This document shows positions 1 through 8,721 of a stretch of 64,000 nt of DNA, piece after piece. Origin of the DNA: Microbacterium paraoxydans (GTDB lineage Bacteria; Actinomycetota; Actinomycetes; Actinomycetales; Microbacteriaceae). Made by a program: the position numbers and the translations under genes. How positions within the stretch are numbered: position 1 is the first letter of the stretch; the number at the start of each line of letters is the position of its first letter. The stretch is from positions 1,302,001 to 1,366,000 of the forward strand of contig NZ_LT629770.1 in NCBI RefSeq assembly GCF_900105335.1. Reading direction: 5' to 3'. The notes below the pieces were generated by a model. The model had not been told where the DNA came from, made no database searches, and worked only from the letters and a program-made list of their open reading frames with translations.

Positions 1-230
1 ACGCGCGACGAGGCGCGGCTGGTGAACTCGGCAGCATTGAGTGCGGTCGCCTCGAGCGACACCGCCTTGGTGCCGAACAGGTACTCGATGGGCTGCATGA
101 CGGCAAAGGAGCCGCCGCAGGCGGTGAGCACGACGCGCGAGATGGTGTCTCGGGTCGCGATCGCCTGGCGGGCCGCAGCGAGCTGGTTCTCGATAGCGGC
201 GGAGTCGACGAACAGAGCGGTGGCAGACAA
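1..230 (-). CDS. SIS-domain sugar isomerase/deglycase, 3' end outside the window
   Basis: Only the N-terminal ~76 residues are present. After the start the protein reads SATALFVDSAAIENQLAAAR and then VVLTACGGSFAVMQPIEYLF, which resembles the phosphosugar-binding loop of SIS isomerases of the FrlB/AgaS/GlmS type. Such enzymes isomerise or deglycate phosphorylated amino sugars in the cytosol. The start chosen is TTG at 230, because AGAAGGGA lies 5 nt upstream; in-frame ATG codons about 11 codons further upstream lack a better ribosome site. A perfect palindrome (277-286) lies just upstream. The substrate cannot be told from the fragment. Confidence 0.75.
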   Translation of the reverse strand, partial: MSATALFVDSAAIENQLAAARQAIATRDTISRVVLTACGGSFAVMQPIEYLFGTKAVSLEATALNAAEFTSRASSR

Positions 231-271
231 GATGGTCCCTTCTGATGACCTTCGATCAAACATCATGACTC

Positions 272-286
272 GTTATATGACGTCAT
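272..286 (-). promoter_or_regulatory. Candidate -10 and operator of the SIS-domain gene
   Basis: ATGACGTCAT at 277-286 is a perfect 10-bp palindrome. On the minus strand it abuts TATAAC (272-277), a plausible -10 box about 42 nt before the TTG start. A repressor bound there would cover the promoter. Palindromic GT..AC cores are common for GntR-family regulators of amino-sugar genes, but no regulator gene is visible here. The operator role is inference. Confidence 0.4.
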
Positions 287-421
287 GTGATGACTGACGA
301 TAGCGAGCGCAGCACCGCCTGTAAAGAGGCGCGGCGAAAATCGTTCGCGGGAGTCAGGGAAAGGGACGGGTCCGGCGCGCTTCAGCGGTCGGCTCGCGCC
401 GCAGGAACGGCGGCCGCGGCG

Positions 422-1219
422 TCAGCCGCGCCGGCGCCCGCGGACGGCCTTGAGGGCCATCTGCACCGCGATCACGACGAGATACGCGGCGAAGAGGAGG
501 TTGCCGACGGTCGGGTCGACGATGGTCGCCAGCCAGGCGCCGAGGGCCGTCGTGGTGCACGCCGAGACGCCGATCAGCAGCGCGGCGAGGAGATCGACGT
601 TGCGGTTGCGGAGATTGCCGACCGTGCCGGAGAGCGCGGTCGGGATCATCATGAGTAGCGAGGTGCCCTTCGCGACGAGGTCGCTCGTGCCGAACGCGAG
701 CATGAGCACCGGGACGACGATCACACCGCCGCCCACGCCGATGAGCCCGGCCAGGATGCCGGTTCCGATTCCCACGACCACCAGGGCGATCCCGGTGAGC
801 CAGGTGAGCTCGAAGACGGCGTCGCGCGAGGGGATGACGAGGAAGAGGCTCACGATCACGACGACGAGGAAGCCGACGAACCCCCAGCGGAGGGCGGTCT
901 GCGAGATCCGCGGGAGCAGGCGGGTGCCGATCTGCGCTCCGACCACGGCTCCGGCGGCGAGGATCAGCGCCGGGATCCAGGCGACGGAGCCCGACGCGGC
1001 GTAGGAGATGACCCCGACGGTCGCCGTCGGGACGATCGCCGCCAGCGAGGTCCCGGCCGCGAGCCGCTGGTCGAACGCGAGCAGCAGCACCAGCAGGGGG
1101 ACGATGACCGTGCCGCCGCCGACGCCGAAGAGACCGGAGAGGAGGCCGGCGAGGAGGCCGATGCCGATGAACGTGGCGTAGGCGCGGGGCCCGCGCTTCA
1201 GGACCGTCGCATCGCTCAC
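422..1219 (-). CDS. TSUP/TauE-SafE family membrane exporter
   Basis: A 265-residue polytopic membrane protein with the two-fold TSUP repeat: LLSGLFGVGGGTVIVPLL near residue 25 and GILAGLIGVGGGVIVVPVLM near residue 155, with seven or eight hydrophobic segments. Family members move sulfite, sulfoacetate or other small organosulfur and organic anions. It lies 46 nt after tctA on the same strand and may share the tricarboxylate transporter transcript. It also has its own -10-like TAGGCT (1226-1231) 6 nt before the GTG start, which suggests a leaderless transcript. The substrate is unknown. Confidence 0.85.
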   Translation of the reverse strand: MSDATVLKRGPRAYATFIGIGLLAGLLSGLFGVGGGTVIVPLLVLLLAFDQRLAAGTSLAAIVPTATVGVISYAASGSVAWIPALILAAGAVVGAQIGTRLLPRISQTALRWGFVGFLVVVIVSLFLVIPSRDAVFELTWLTGIALVVVGIGTGILAGLIGVGGGVIVVPVLMLAFGTSDLVAKGTSLLMMIPTALSGTVGNLRNRNVDLLAALLIGVSACTTTALGAWLATIVDPTVGNLLFAAYLVVIAVQMALKAVRGRRRG

Positions 1220-1265
1220 CGGATCAGCCTACTCCCGGCCTCTCCCCTCCTCGAATCGAGCGGGC

Positions 1266-2813
1266 TCAAACCTCCGAGTCCGCTTTGACGGGCACCGCGA
1301 TGGACTCCGTGAGCGCCTGCTCGTACCGGCGCTGTCGGCGCCGCAGCCACAGCCCGCCGACGATGAGCAGCGCGAGGATGACGTAGGCGACTGCGGAGAA
1401 CGGCTGCGCGATGAGCGTCGTCAGGTCGCCCTGGCTGAGCTGCAGTGCGCGCCGCAGCTGCTCCTCCCCCATCGGCCCGAGGATCATGCCCACCACCAGC
1501 GGCGCCACCGGGAACCCGTACCGCCGCAGGAAGTAGCCGAGGACGCCGATGATCAGCAGGATCAGGATGTCGACGACCGCGAAGTTCAGCGCGTACGCGC
1601 CGAAGGCGGCGAACAGGAGGATGCCCGCGTACAGGTACGGCCGCGGGATCTGCAGGAGCTTCACCCACATGCCCACGAGCGGCAGGTTCAGCACGAGCAG
1701 GATCACGTTGCCGATGTAGAGGCTCGCCACCAGTGCCCAGACGAGGTCAGCCTGTCCGGTGAACAGCTGCGGCCCGGGCTGCAGACCGTACGTCTGGAAC
1801 GCGGTGAGGATGATCGCGGCCGTCGCCGTCGTCGGAAGTCCCAGCGTCAGCAGCGGCACGAGCACGCCCGCGGCCGCCGCGTTGTTCGCCGACTCCGGGC
1901 CCGCGACGCCTTCGATGGCCCCGCGGCCGAACTCGTCCTTGCGGCGCGAGAGCTTGCGCTCGGTGGCGTAGGACAGGAAGGTCGCCACGTCGGCACCGCC
2001 GGCCGGGATCGTGCCGATCGGGAAGCCGATGGCGGTGCCGCGGAGCCACGGCTTCCATGAGCGGCGCCAGTCGTCCTTCGTCATCCAGCTGCGCCACCCG
2101 CGCGACACGGGGATCACGTCGATCGCGCCGTGCCGCAGCCGGGCCGCGACGTACAGCGTCTCGCCGACCGCGAAGAGCCCCACCGCCACCAGCACCACGT
2201 CGATGCCGTCCGCCAGGGGCAGCAGGCCGAGCGTGTACCGCTGCTGGCCCGAGAGCCAGTCGGTGCCGACCAGGCCGAGGAACAAGCCGACGCCGAGCGA
2301 CAGCAGGCCGCGCGGCACGGAGGACCCCATCAGCGCACCGACGGTGACGAAGGCTACGACGATGAGAGCCACGTAGTCGGCGGGCCCGAGGTTCACGGCG
2401 AACTGCGCGAGCACCGGTGCGAGCAGCGTCAGGCCCACGGTGGCGAGGGTCCCCGCGACGAACGACCCGAGCGCCGCGGTGGCCAGCGCCGCCGCGCCCC
2501 GCCCGAGCTTGGCCATCTTGTTGCCCTCGATCGCCGTCACGATCGACGACGACTCCCCCGGGGTGTTCAGCAGGATGCTCGTGGTCGACCCGCCGTACAT
2601 GCCGCCGTAGTAGATCCCCGCGAACGTGATGAGCGCTGCGGCCGGTTCCAACGTGTAGGTGAGGGGAAGGAGCAGGGCGACGGTCATCGCCGGCCCGATC
2701 CCGGGGAGCACTCCAACGGCGGTGCCGATCAGCACGCCGAAGAAGGCGAACACGAGGTACTGGGGCTGCAGCGCGGTCGCGAACCCCTCGAGGAGCAGAC
2801 TCCAGCTGTCCAT
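1266..2813 (-). CDS. tctA: Tripartite tricarboxylate transporter, large membrane subunit TctA
   Basis: 515 residues and about 11-12 membrane segments. The family signature [20 protein letters not shown] sits near residue 30, followed by [20 protein letters not shown], and an internal repeat [20 protein letters not shown] occurs in the second half, as in TctA/DUF112 proteins. TctA is the permease of a cation-coupled importer fed by the TctC binding protein; substrates are citrate and other di- or tricarboxylates. The ATG at 2813 was chosen because its first base is the last base of the tctB stop codon (TGATG). The reading frame is open ~48 codons further upstream, but that part lies inside tctB. 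Confidence 0.93.
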   Translation of the reverse strand: MDSWSLLLEGFATALQPQYLVFAFFGVLIGTAVGVLPGIGPAMTVALLLPLTYTLEPAAALITFAGIYYGGMYGGSTTSILLNTPGESSSIVTAIEGNKMAKLGRGAAALATAALGSFVAGTLATVGLTLLAPVLAQFAVNLGPADYVALIVVAFVTVGALMGSSVPRGLLSLGVGLFLGLVGTDWLSGQQRYTLGLLPLADGIDVVLVAVGLFAVGETLYVAARLRHGAIDVIPVSRGWRSWMTKDDWRRSWKPWLRGTAIGFPIGTIPAGGADVATFLSYATERKLSRRKDEFGRGAIEGVAGPESANNAAAAGVLVPLLTLGLPTTATAAIILTAFQTYGLQPGPQLFTGQADLVWALVASLYIGNVILLVLNLPLVGMWVKLLQIPRPYLYAGILLFAAFGAYALNFAVVDILILLIIGVLGYFLRRYGFPVAPLVVGMILGPMGEEQLRRALQLSQGDLTTLIAQPFSAVAYVILALLIVGGLWLRRRQRRYEQALTESIAVPVKADSEV

Positions 2814-3373
2814 CAGAACATCCTTCCCAGCCAGCCGAGCGCCGGTCCCCAGGGGAGCGACAGCCCGAGCAGACCGCCGAACACCACCTGGACGACCAGC
2901 GCGAGGATGCTGCCGATGAGGAGCGCCATCCACCAGCGGCGGGCGCCGAGCGCCCACGCGACGCCGCCGAACAGCAGAGCCGCCGCCGGGGCCCAGCCGA
3001 GCGGCTCGATGAGGAGCAGATGAGCGACCACGAGCGCCACGATCTTCACGAGCGTGAGCCAGTCGGTCGGCAGGCTCTGATCGACGTCCTCCCCCTCCTC
3101 GGGCACACCGCGGTAGCCGCGGAGGATGCTCACCACGACGGCGAGAGACGAGCCCAGAAGCAGCACCGAGACGAACAGCGGGAAGACCGTCGGCCCGACC
3201 TGGCCACCCGCGGGCACATGGATGGTGAACACACCGGCGAACGCGAATACGCCGAGGGCCACCATGAGCAGGGCGAAGACGAGCTCCCCCCGCGGCAGGG
3301 ACGCGACGAGACGTGCGGACCGACGGGCGTCGGTCCGCACCTCCTCGCCGGGTCCGGAAGACCCGGTCGTCAT
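2813..3373 (-). CDS. tctB: Tripartite tricarboxylate transporter, small membrane subunit TctB
   Basis: 186 residues. After a ~30-residue polar N-terminus come four hydrophobic segments: [40 protein letters not shown], a segment around [19 protein letters not shown], and the C-terminal pair. Size and four-helix layout match TctB, the small subunit that pairs with TctA. The ATG at 3373 begins 1 nt after the tctC stop codon, and the gene ends in a 1-nt overlap with tctA, so the three subunits are probably translationally coupled. Sequence conservation in TctB is low, so the call rests on context as well as topology. Confidence 0.88.
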   Translation of the reverse strand: MTTGSSGPGEEVRTDARRSARLVASLPRGELVFALLMVALGVFAFAGVFTIHVPAGGQVGPTVFPLFVSVLLLGSSLAVVVSILRGYRGVPEEGEDVDQSLPTDWLTLVKIVALVVAHLLLIEPLGWAPAAALLFGGVAWALGARRWWMALLIGSILALVVQVVFGGLLGLSLPWGPALGWLGRMF

Positions 3374-3374
3374 C

Positions 3375-4394
3375 TCAGCCGACCAGCCCGATGTTCTGCA
3401 GCGTCGTGGTGACCTCGGCGATGTTGCCGTCGAGGAATTCGTCGAACTCCGCGCCGGTGAGGAACGCGTCCGCCCACCCTCGCGTCTCCAGCTCGTCCTT
3501 CCACGCGTCGGACGCCTCCAGCTCGGTGACGAGGCGCTCGAGTTCCGAGCGCTCGGCGTCGCTGATCCCACCCGGAGCGATCACGCCGCGCCAGTTGGTG
3601 AGCACGACGTCGTACCCGGACTCGGTGATCGTGTCGACGTCCGGCAGCTGCGTGACCGGCTCCTCCGACGAGACGGCGAGGGCCTTCATGGTGCCGGCCT
3701 CGATGTGCTGCAGGAACTCGCCCACGCCGGAGATGCCGGCCGAGACCTTGCCTCCGAGGATCAGCGAGGTGGCCTCGCCGCCGCCCGAGTTGGGCGTGTA
3801 GTTCAGCTTCTCGGCGATCTCGGCGCCGTCGAGTCCCGCCTCCTCGAGCAGCAGCCCGGCGAGGATGTGATCGGCTCCCCCGGCGGAGCCGCCCGTGATC
3901 GTGACCTCCTGGCCCTTGTCCACGACATCCTCGACGAGGTCCTCCAGCGTGTCGTACTCCGAGTCCGCGGGGACGACCACGACGAGGGGCTCGTCCGTGA
4001 GTCGGGCGATCGGGGTCATGTCCTCGATGCGGACGGCGGAGGCGTTGGTCTCCACCGCGCCCACCATCACGAGGCCCATGACCATGAGGGTCGCCGGATC
4101 CTTCTCGTTGGCGAGCTGCGCGAGACCCACCGTGCCTCCCGCGCCGCCGACGTTGGTGACGGGCGCCGAACCGACGATGTCCTCCTGCGTGAGCAGCTGC
4201 GAGAGGGCGCGGCCGGTCTGGTCCCAGCCGCCGCCCGGGTCGGCGGGGACGACGATGTTGACGTCGGTGATGGCGGCCGCGTCGTCGCCGCCGTCGGAGC
4301 CGGCCGTTCCGCCGTCGGCGGTCGAGCACGAGGTGAGGACGAGGGCGGTCGCGGCGACTGCCGCGGCGAGGGTCCCGATGCGGGCGTGATTCAT
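3375..4394 (-). CDS. tctC: Tripartite tricarboxylate transporter binding lipoprotein TctC (Bug family)
   Basis: 339 residues. A lipoprotein signal ends in the lipobox LTSC near residue 23. The mature part has the Bug/TctC hallmarks: IVVPADPGGGWDQTGRALSQ near the N-terminus and NVGGAGGTVGLAQL, the loops that hold the carboxylate ligand. It captures a di- or tricarboxylate at the outer face and hands it to TctAB. The ATG at 4394 has AAGGAGG 7 nt upstream and gives a proper signal peptide; the open frame upstream to 4637 is not a signal sequence. It is first gene of tctCBA and diverges from the sensor-HTH gene at 4555. Confidence 0.92.
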   Translation of the reverse strand: MNHARIGTLAAAVAATALVLTSCSTADGGTAGSDGGDDAAAITDVNIVVPADPGGGWDQTGRALSQLLTQEDIVGSAPVTNVGGAGGTVGLAQLANEKDPATLMVMGLVMVGAVETNASAVRIEDMTPIARLTDEPLVVVVPADSEYDTLEDLVEDVVDKGQEVTITGGSAGGADHILAGLLLEEAGLDGAEIAEKLNYTPNSGGGEATSLILGGKVSAGISGVGEFLQHIEAGTMKALAVSSEEPVTQLPDVDTITESGYDVVLTNWRGVIAPGGISDAERSELERLVTELEASDAWKDELETRGWADAFLTGAEFDEFLDGNIAEVTTTLQNIGLVG

Positions 4395-4467
4395 GGCGCT
4401 CCTCCTTGAGCGTTCGAGTGCAATCCGTCCACTGTCGAGGCGCCGATGCGCCCGCTCAAGCTTCGGA

Positions 4468-4501
4468 AACCATTGGTCGCGTTCCGTAACTATTGGTCGC
4501 G
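4468..4501. promoter_or_regulatory. Two 14-bp direct repeats spaced 20 bp: candidate regulator site
   Basis: AACCATTGGTCGCG (4468-4481) and AACTATTGGTCGCG (4488-4501) differ at one base and start exactly 20 bp apart, so both half-sites face the same side of the helix. They lie between the divergent tctC and sensor-HTH genes. Response regulators with CitB/DcuR-type HTH domains commonly bind tandem direct repeats, so this is the likely binding site of the regulator encoded at 4555-5775. The pairing is inference; the repeats are seen. Confidence 0.6.
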
Positions 4502-4554
4502 AACAGCTCCGGCGCCGGCTCGCGGCCCGTCCACCCACCCGGGAGAATGGATCC

Positions 4555-5775
4555 GTGGCCTCGAAGATGACGCTCCGTGTGCAGCTGCTCGCGCTGCAGG
4601 CGCTGATCGTGTTCCTGGTGACCCTCGGCACCGGCATCGCCGCCGGAGCGTTCCAGGAGAACGCGCTTCGCGAGGCCTACAAGGACCGCATGCAGGCGGT
4701 CGCCCAGTCCGTCGCCGCTCTCCCCGTCGTCCTCGATGCGTTCGACGACGAGGACCCGGCCGCTGCCATCCAGCCGGTCGCCGAGGTCATCCGCGAGGCC
4801 TCCGACCTCGCGTACGTCGTGGTCGCCAACGACGAGGGCATCCGGTACTCGCATCCGAACACCGACCGCATCGGCGAGCGGGTGTCCACCGACCCGTCGA
4901 TCCCGCTCGGCGGCGAGATCTTCGTCGGCACGCAGACCGGCACGCTCGGGACCTCGTGGCGGGTGAAGGTGCCCATCCGCGACGAGGACGGTGCCGTCAT
5001 CGGCACGGCCTCCGTCGGCATCCTGGAGTCCGAGCTGAACGAGGAGTTCACCAGCAACCTCGTGGGTCTCATCTCCGCCATGCTCGTGGCAGCGGTCCTC
5101 GGGGTCTTCGGGGCCGCGTGGGTGACGTCGTTCATCCGGCGACGCATCTACCGGCTCGAGCCGCACCAGATCGCGGCGCTGGTCAAGAACCAGGAGACGA
5201 CCCTGCACGGGCTCAGCGAAGGCGTCGTCACCGTGGACGGCGCCGGTCGGATCACCCTGGTCAACGACGCGGCTGCGAGGTTCCTCGGCCGCGATGCCGC
5301 CGATCTCGACGGCGCTCCCGCGGACGAGGTCCTCGGGGAGGAGCTCGCCACCGTGCTCCGGGAAGGCGAGGCCGCGGGCCGCCCCGTCATCGTCGGCTCG
5401 CATGTGCTCGTCGCCCGCAGCACCGCCTCCGGAGACGGATCCGCCGACGTGGGGGCGACGCTCCTGCTCCGCGACCACACCGAGCTGCACGACGTCGTCC
5501 GCCGGGTCGAGGCGGCCGACGCCATCATCGCCTTCCGGGAGCGGTACGGGTTGCCGAAGGGCTTGAGTGCGGAGACCCTGGAACGGGTCTCCGCCGCCCT
5601 CGCCGCCCGACCGGATGCCTCAGCGACCGAGATCGGGGACGACCTCGCCATCTCCCGCGTCAGCGCCCGTCGCTATCTCGAGCACCTCGCCGCCACGGGC
5701 CAGGCCGTGCGGTCCCTGGACTACTCGACCAAGGGGCGCCCCGGAGCGCGCTATCGGGTCACCGATCCCCGCTGA
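4555..5775 (+). CDS. Membrane CitA/DcuS-type sensor fused to a CitB-type HTH domain, lacking kinase and receiver
   Basis: 406 residues from GTG 4555 (GGGAGA 8 nt upstream); ATG 4567 is a later option. Order: TM1 (~10-32); an extracytoplasmic CitA/DcuS-like sensor (~33-165) with YSHPNTDRIGERV; TM2 (~168-192); a cytoplasmic PAS domain (~212-305; LSEGVVTVDGAGRITLVND); a ~27-residue linker after RDHTELHDVV; then the DNA-binding domain of a CitB/DpiA response regulator (~333-406; LPKGLSAETLERV, ISRVSARRYLEHLAATGQ, STKGRPGARYRV). A CitA kinase would continue at RDHTEL with its phosphoacceptor His and ATPase domain, and CitB would start with a receiver; both are missing. It looks like an in-frame collapse of a citA-citB gene pair into a membrane-bound one-component regulator, presumably of tctCBA. 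A sequencing or assembly deletion cannot be excluded. Confidence 0.8.
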   Translation: MASKMTLRVQLLALQALIVFLVTLGTGIAAGAFQENALREAYKDRMQAVAQSVAALPVVLDAFDDEDPAAAIQPVAEVIREASDLAYVVVANDEGIRYSHPNTDRIGERVSTDPSIPLGGEIFVGTQTGTLGTSWRVKVPIRDEDGAVIGTASVGILESELNEEFTSNLVGLISAMLVAAVLGVFGAAWVTSFIRRRIYRLEPHQIAALVKNQETTLHGLSEGVVTVDGAGRITLVNDAAARFLGRDAADLDGAPADEVLGEELATVLREGEAAGRPVIVGSHVLVARSTASGDGSADVGATLLLRDHTELHDVVRRVEAADAIIAFRERYGLPKGLSAETLERVSAALAARPDASATEIGDDLAISRVSARRYLEHLAATGQAVRSLDYSTKGRPGARYRVTDPR

Positions 5776-5778
5776 ACG

Positions 5779-5817
5779 ACGAAGCCCGCCACCCCCAAGA
5801 GGGGCGGCGGGCTTCGT
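5779..5817. terminator. Bidirectional terminator between convergent genes
   Basis: ACGAAGCCCGCC (5779-5790) and GGCGGGCTTCGT (5806-5817) form a perfect 12-bp stem around a 15-nt loop that is itself partly complementary. It sits between the convergent stops of the sensor-HTH gene (5775) and rplQ (5831), so it probably ends both transcripts. Confidence 0.85.
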
Positions 5818-5830
5818 GGGAGAGCGGTCC

Positions 5831-6403
5831 TTACTCGGACTTCTTCTCGACAGCGTCCTCGGCGGCGGCCTCAGCGGCCTCGCCCTCGGCCTGCGACTCG
5901 GCGCCGGCCTCGGCAGCCGTGTCGTCGGCAGCGGTCTCGTCCGCGGGCGCCTCGACGGCCTCCTCAGCGGGAGCCTCCTCGGCAGCGGGCTTCTCGTCCT
6001 TCGGAGCCGCGGCGGCCTTCTTGGTCGACTTCGCCTTCGGGGTGACGGGCTCGAGGACGAGCTCGATCACGGCCATGGGAGCGTTGTCGCCCTTGCGGTT
6101 GCCGACCTTGGTGATGCGCGTGTAGCCACCCTCGCGGTCCGCGACGAGCGGAGCGATCTCGTTGAACAGGACGTGCACGACTTCCTTGTCACCGATGACC
6201 GACAGCACGCGACGGCGGGCGTGCAGGTCCCCGCGCTTGGCGAAGGTGATGAGGCGCTCGGCGAGCGGACGCAGGCGCTTGGCCTTCGTCTCGGTCGTCT
6301 TGATCGACTTGTGGGTGTACAGCGCAGCCGCGAGGTTGGCAAGCAGCAGGCGCTCGTGGGCGGGGCCGCCTCCGAGGCGGGGACCCTTGGTGGGCTTGGG
6401 CAT
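5831..6403 (-). CDS. rplQ: 50S ribosomal protein L17 (bL17) with a long Ala/Glu tail
   Basis: 190 residues. Residues 1-118 are a full bL17 domain starting [20 protein letters not shown]; this protein binds 23S rRNA near the exit side of the large subunit. The remaining ~70 residues are a low-complexity acidic tail rich in Ala and Glu, common in actinobacteria and absent from E. coli L17. It is the last gene of the alpha operon, 34 nt after rpoA, and is followed by the terminator at 5779-5817. Confidence 0.97.
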   Translation of the reverse strand: MPKPTKGPRLGGGPAHERLLLANLAAALYTHKSIKTTETKAKRLRPLAERLITFAKRGDLHARRRVLSVIGDKEVVHVLFNEIAPLVADREGGYTRITKVGNRKGDNAPMAVIELVLEPVTPKAKSTKKAAAAPKDEKPAAEEAPAEEAVEAPADETAADDTAAEAGAESQAEGEAAEAAAEDAVEKKSE

Positions 6404-6437
6404 AATCGTCTAACTCCTGGTCAGAAAGGGTCGGGTA

Positions 6438-7427
6438 TCAGAAGGACTCGTCTTCGCTGCCGCCGTAGAAGTGGGCGCCGTCGAAACCGGGCACCGAATC
6501 CTTGAGCGACAGACCGAGCGAGATGAGCTTGTCGCGCACCTCGTCGACCGACTTCTGGCCGAAATTGCGGATGTTCATGAGCTGCGTCTCCGACAGGGCG
6601 ACGAGCTCAGAAACGGTGTTGATGCCCTCACGCTTCAGGCAGTTGTACGAGCGGACCGACAGGTCGAGGTCCTCGATCGGCATCGACAGCTCGCTGGAGT
6701 TCACAGCCTCCACCGGCGCCGGGCCGATCTCGATGCCCTCGGCCTCGACGTTCAGCTCGCGGGCGAGACCGAACAGCTCGGTGAGCGTCTTGGCGGCCGA
6801 GGCGACGGCGTCGCGCGGGCTGATCGCCGACTTGGTCTCGACGTCGAGGATGAGCTTGTCGAAGTCGGTACGCTCACCGGCACGGGTGGCGTCGACGCGG
6901 TAGCTGACCTTGAGCACGGGCGAGTAGATCGAGTCGATCGGGATCTGACCGGCCTCGGCGTACTCGTTGCGGTTCTGCGTCGCGGAGACGTAGCCACGGC
7001 CGCGCTCGATGGTGAGCTCGAGCTCGAACTTGGCGGTGTCGTTGAGCGTCGCGATGACGAGCTCGGGGTTGTGCACCTCGACACCGGCCGGAGCCGAGAT
7101 GTCGGCGGCGGTCACTTCACCGGCACCGGTCTTGCGGAGGTACGCGGTGATGGGCTCGTCGCGCTCGCTGGAGACGACCAGCTGCTTGATGTTGAGGATG
7201 ATCTCGGTGACATCCTCCTTCACGCCGGGGATCGTGCTGAACTCGTGCAGCACACCGTCGATGCGGACGCTGGTGACAGCGGCGCCGGGGATCGACGACA
7301 GCAGGCTGCGACGCAGCGCGTTGCCGATCGTGTAGCCGAAGCCGGGCTCCAGAGGCTCGATGATGAACCGGCTCCGGTTCTCGACGATCTTTTCCTCGGT
7401 CAGTGTGGGACGCTGTGCAATAAGCAC
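6438..7427 (-). CDS. rpoA: DNA-directed RNA polymerase alpha subunit
   Basis: 329 residues. The N-terminal domain (~1-230) carries the dimerisation and beta-binding motif [20 protein letters not shown]. After a short linker the C-terminal domain (~250-312) has the UP-element and activator-contact region, [17 protein letters not shown] and [13 protein letters not shown]. The start is GTG 7427, preceded by AAAGGA. uS4 (rpsD), often between rpsK and rpoA, is absent; a 130-nt gap with two hairpins takes its place. Confidence 0.98.
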   Translation of the reverse strand: MLIAQRPTLTEEKIVENRSRFIIEPLEPGFGYTIGNALRRSLLSSIPGAAVTSVRIDGVLHEFSTIPGVKEDVTEIILNIKQLVVSSERDEPITAYLRKTGAGEVTAADISAPAGVEVHNPELVIATLNDTAKFELELTIERGRGYVSATQNRNEYAEAGQIPIDSIYSPVLKVSYRVDATRAGERTDFDKLILDVETKSAISPRDAVASAAKTLTELFGLARELNVEAEGIEIGPAPVEAVNSSELSMPIEDLDLSVRSYNCLKREGINTVSELVALSETQLMNIRNFGQKSVDEVRDKLISLGLSLKDSVPGFDGAHFYGGSEDESF

Positions 7428-7500
7428 TCTGTGTTCCTTTCGATCACATGCCCGCTATATGACATGTGGTGGGGTGAGGTCTTGAGTTGTGGAAGTCGAT

Positions 7501-7550
7501 GCCCCACGCGGGGCGCCGAGCCGCTCGACCCGAAGGACGAGCGGCTCGGC
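7501..7550 (-). terminator. Tandem hairpins between rpsK and rpoA, probable attenuator
   Basis: Two adjacent hairpins: GCCCC-ACGC-GGGGC at 7501-7514, then a perfect 13-bp stem (7515-7527 with 7538-7550, 10-nt loop). No long T-run follows on the minus strand, so partial read-through into rpoA is likely. The element divides rpsM-rpsK from rpoA-rplQ. Confidence 0.6.
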
Positions 7551-7557
7551 ACACGCA

Positions 7558-7956
7558 TCAGACGCGGCGGCGCTTCGGCGGACGGCAGCCGTTGTGCGCC
7601 TGCGGGGTGACGTCCTGGATCGAACCCACCTCGAGGCCGGCGGCCTGCAGCGAGCGGATCGCGGTCTCGCGGCCGGAGCCCGGACCCTTCACGAGGACGT
7701 CGACCTTCTTCACGCCATGCTCAGCGGCCTGGCGGGCAGCGGACTCCGCTGCCATGCCTGCGGCGTAGGGGGTCGACTTGCGGGAGCCCTTGAAGCCCAC
7801 GCCACCCGACGAAGCCCAGGCGATGACGGCGCCGGACGGGTCGGTGATCGAAACGATGGTGTTGTTGAACGTCGACTTGATGTGGGCCTGGCCCAGCGCG
7901 ATGTTCTTCTTCTCCTTGCGGCGCGGCTTGCGCGCGGCGGCCTTGGGTGCAGCCAT
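7558..7956 (-). CDS. rpsK: 30S ribosomal protein S11 (uS11)
   Basis: 132 residues. A basic start ([20 protein letters not shown]) leads into the uS11 core, with [20 protein letters not shown] and the conserved C-terminus [18 protein letters not shown]. It forms part of the 30S platform and contacts the Shine-Dalgarno duplex. It is 30 nt downstream of rpsM on the same transcript. Confidence 0.97.
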   Translation of the reverse strand: MAAPKAAARKPRRKEKKNIALGQAHIKSTFNNTIVSITDPSGAVIAWASSGGVGFKGSRKSTPYAAGMAAESAARQAAEHGVKKVDVLVKGPGSGRETAIRSLQAAGLEVGSIQDVTPQAHNGCRPPKRRRV

Positions 7957-7986
7957 GAAAGTGTTCTCCTAGTCCCTGGCCGCTGC

Positions 7987-8361
7987 TTAGCGGGCCTTCT
8001 TCTTGCCGGCGACGGTGCGCTTCGGGCCCTTGCGGGTACGGGCGTTGGTCTTGGTGCGCTGACCGCGGACCGGAAGGCCACGACGGTGGCGGAGGCCCTC
8101 GTAGGAGCCGATCTCGACCTTGCGGCGGATGTCTGCGGCGACCTCGCGGCGCAGGTCACCCTCCACCTTGTAGTTGCCTTCGATGTAGTCGCGGAGGGCG
8201 ATGAGCTGGTCATCGCTGAGGTCCTTCACGCGGATGCTCTCGTCGATGTCGGTCGCCTTGAGGATCTCGACCGAGCGGGTACGGCCGACGCCGTAGATGT
8301 AGGTAAGGGCGATCACCACGCGCTTGTCGCGCGGGATGTCAACGCCGGCAAGACGTGCCAT
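7987..8361 (-). CDS. rpsM: 30S ribosomal protein S13 (uS13)
   Basis: 124 residues starting [20 protein letters not shown], a standard uS13, with the basic tail [20 protein letters not shown] that reaches toward P-site tRNA. It sits in the 30S head and bridges to L5. It is separated from rpmJ upstream by 146 nt that hold only a weak CCCGC/GCGGG hairpin. Confidence 0.97.
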   Translation of the reverse strand: MARLAGVDIPRDKRVVIALTYIYGVGRTRSVEILKATDIDESIRVKDLSDDQLIALRDYIEGNYKVEGDLRREVAADIRRKVEIGSYEGLRHRRGLPVRGQRTKTNARTRKGPKRTVAGKKKAR

Positions 8362-8507
8362 GCGGTTCTCCTGGGTGTTGTGGAGGTGTGGAGCAGGATC
8401 GGTGCCCGGGCCTCCGCCCCGAGGTGTCCCCCGCTTCCGCGGGCTCTGATCCTGCCGTTTCGTATTGAGTTATGAGATTGCGAGAGCGGCGCTCACGCAG
8501 CGGGGGC

Positions 8508-8624
8508 TCAGCCCTGGCGCTGCTTGTGGCGCGGGTTGCTCTTGCAGATCACCATCACGCGGCCGTGGCGGCGGATCACCTTGCAGTGGTCGCAGATCGG
8601 CTTGACGCTGGGGTTGACCTTCAT
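8508..8624 (-). CDS. rpmJ: 50S ribosomal protein L36 (bL36), zinc-binding form
   Basis: A 38-codon gene. It translates as [20 protein letters not shown] followed by [18 protein letters not shown]. Cys-X2-Cys (ICDHC) with a later Cys and His make the zinc-ribbon (C+) form. It lies between infA and rpsM, the usual place. A second, C- type L36 for zinc-poor growth, if present, is outside the window. Confidence 0.95.
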   Translation of the reverse strand: MKVNPSVKPICDHCKVIRRHGRVMVICKSNPRHKQRQG

Positions 8625-8678
8625 GATGTTTCCTGTTCGCTGTCTTCGTGCTGCCCGATGTCCGACCTCCGAGACCGG

Positions 8679-8700
8679 GGTCCCTGAGCCCGTCGAAGGG
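8679..8700. repeat. Dispersed GGTCCCTGAGCCCGTCGAAGGG-type repeat, copy 1
   Basis: A 22-bp element between infA and rpmJ, nearly identical to the copy before rpsG (27097-27120). It is related to copies near rpsH (15627-15665), in the S10 leader (22449-22471) and in adk (11237-11259). Its core GAGCC(C/T)GTCGAA is shared by all. Function unknown; it may be a small REP-like sequence. Confidence 0.6.
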
Positions 8701-8721
8701 CAGCCGTTACTTCTCGACCGA

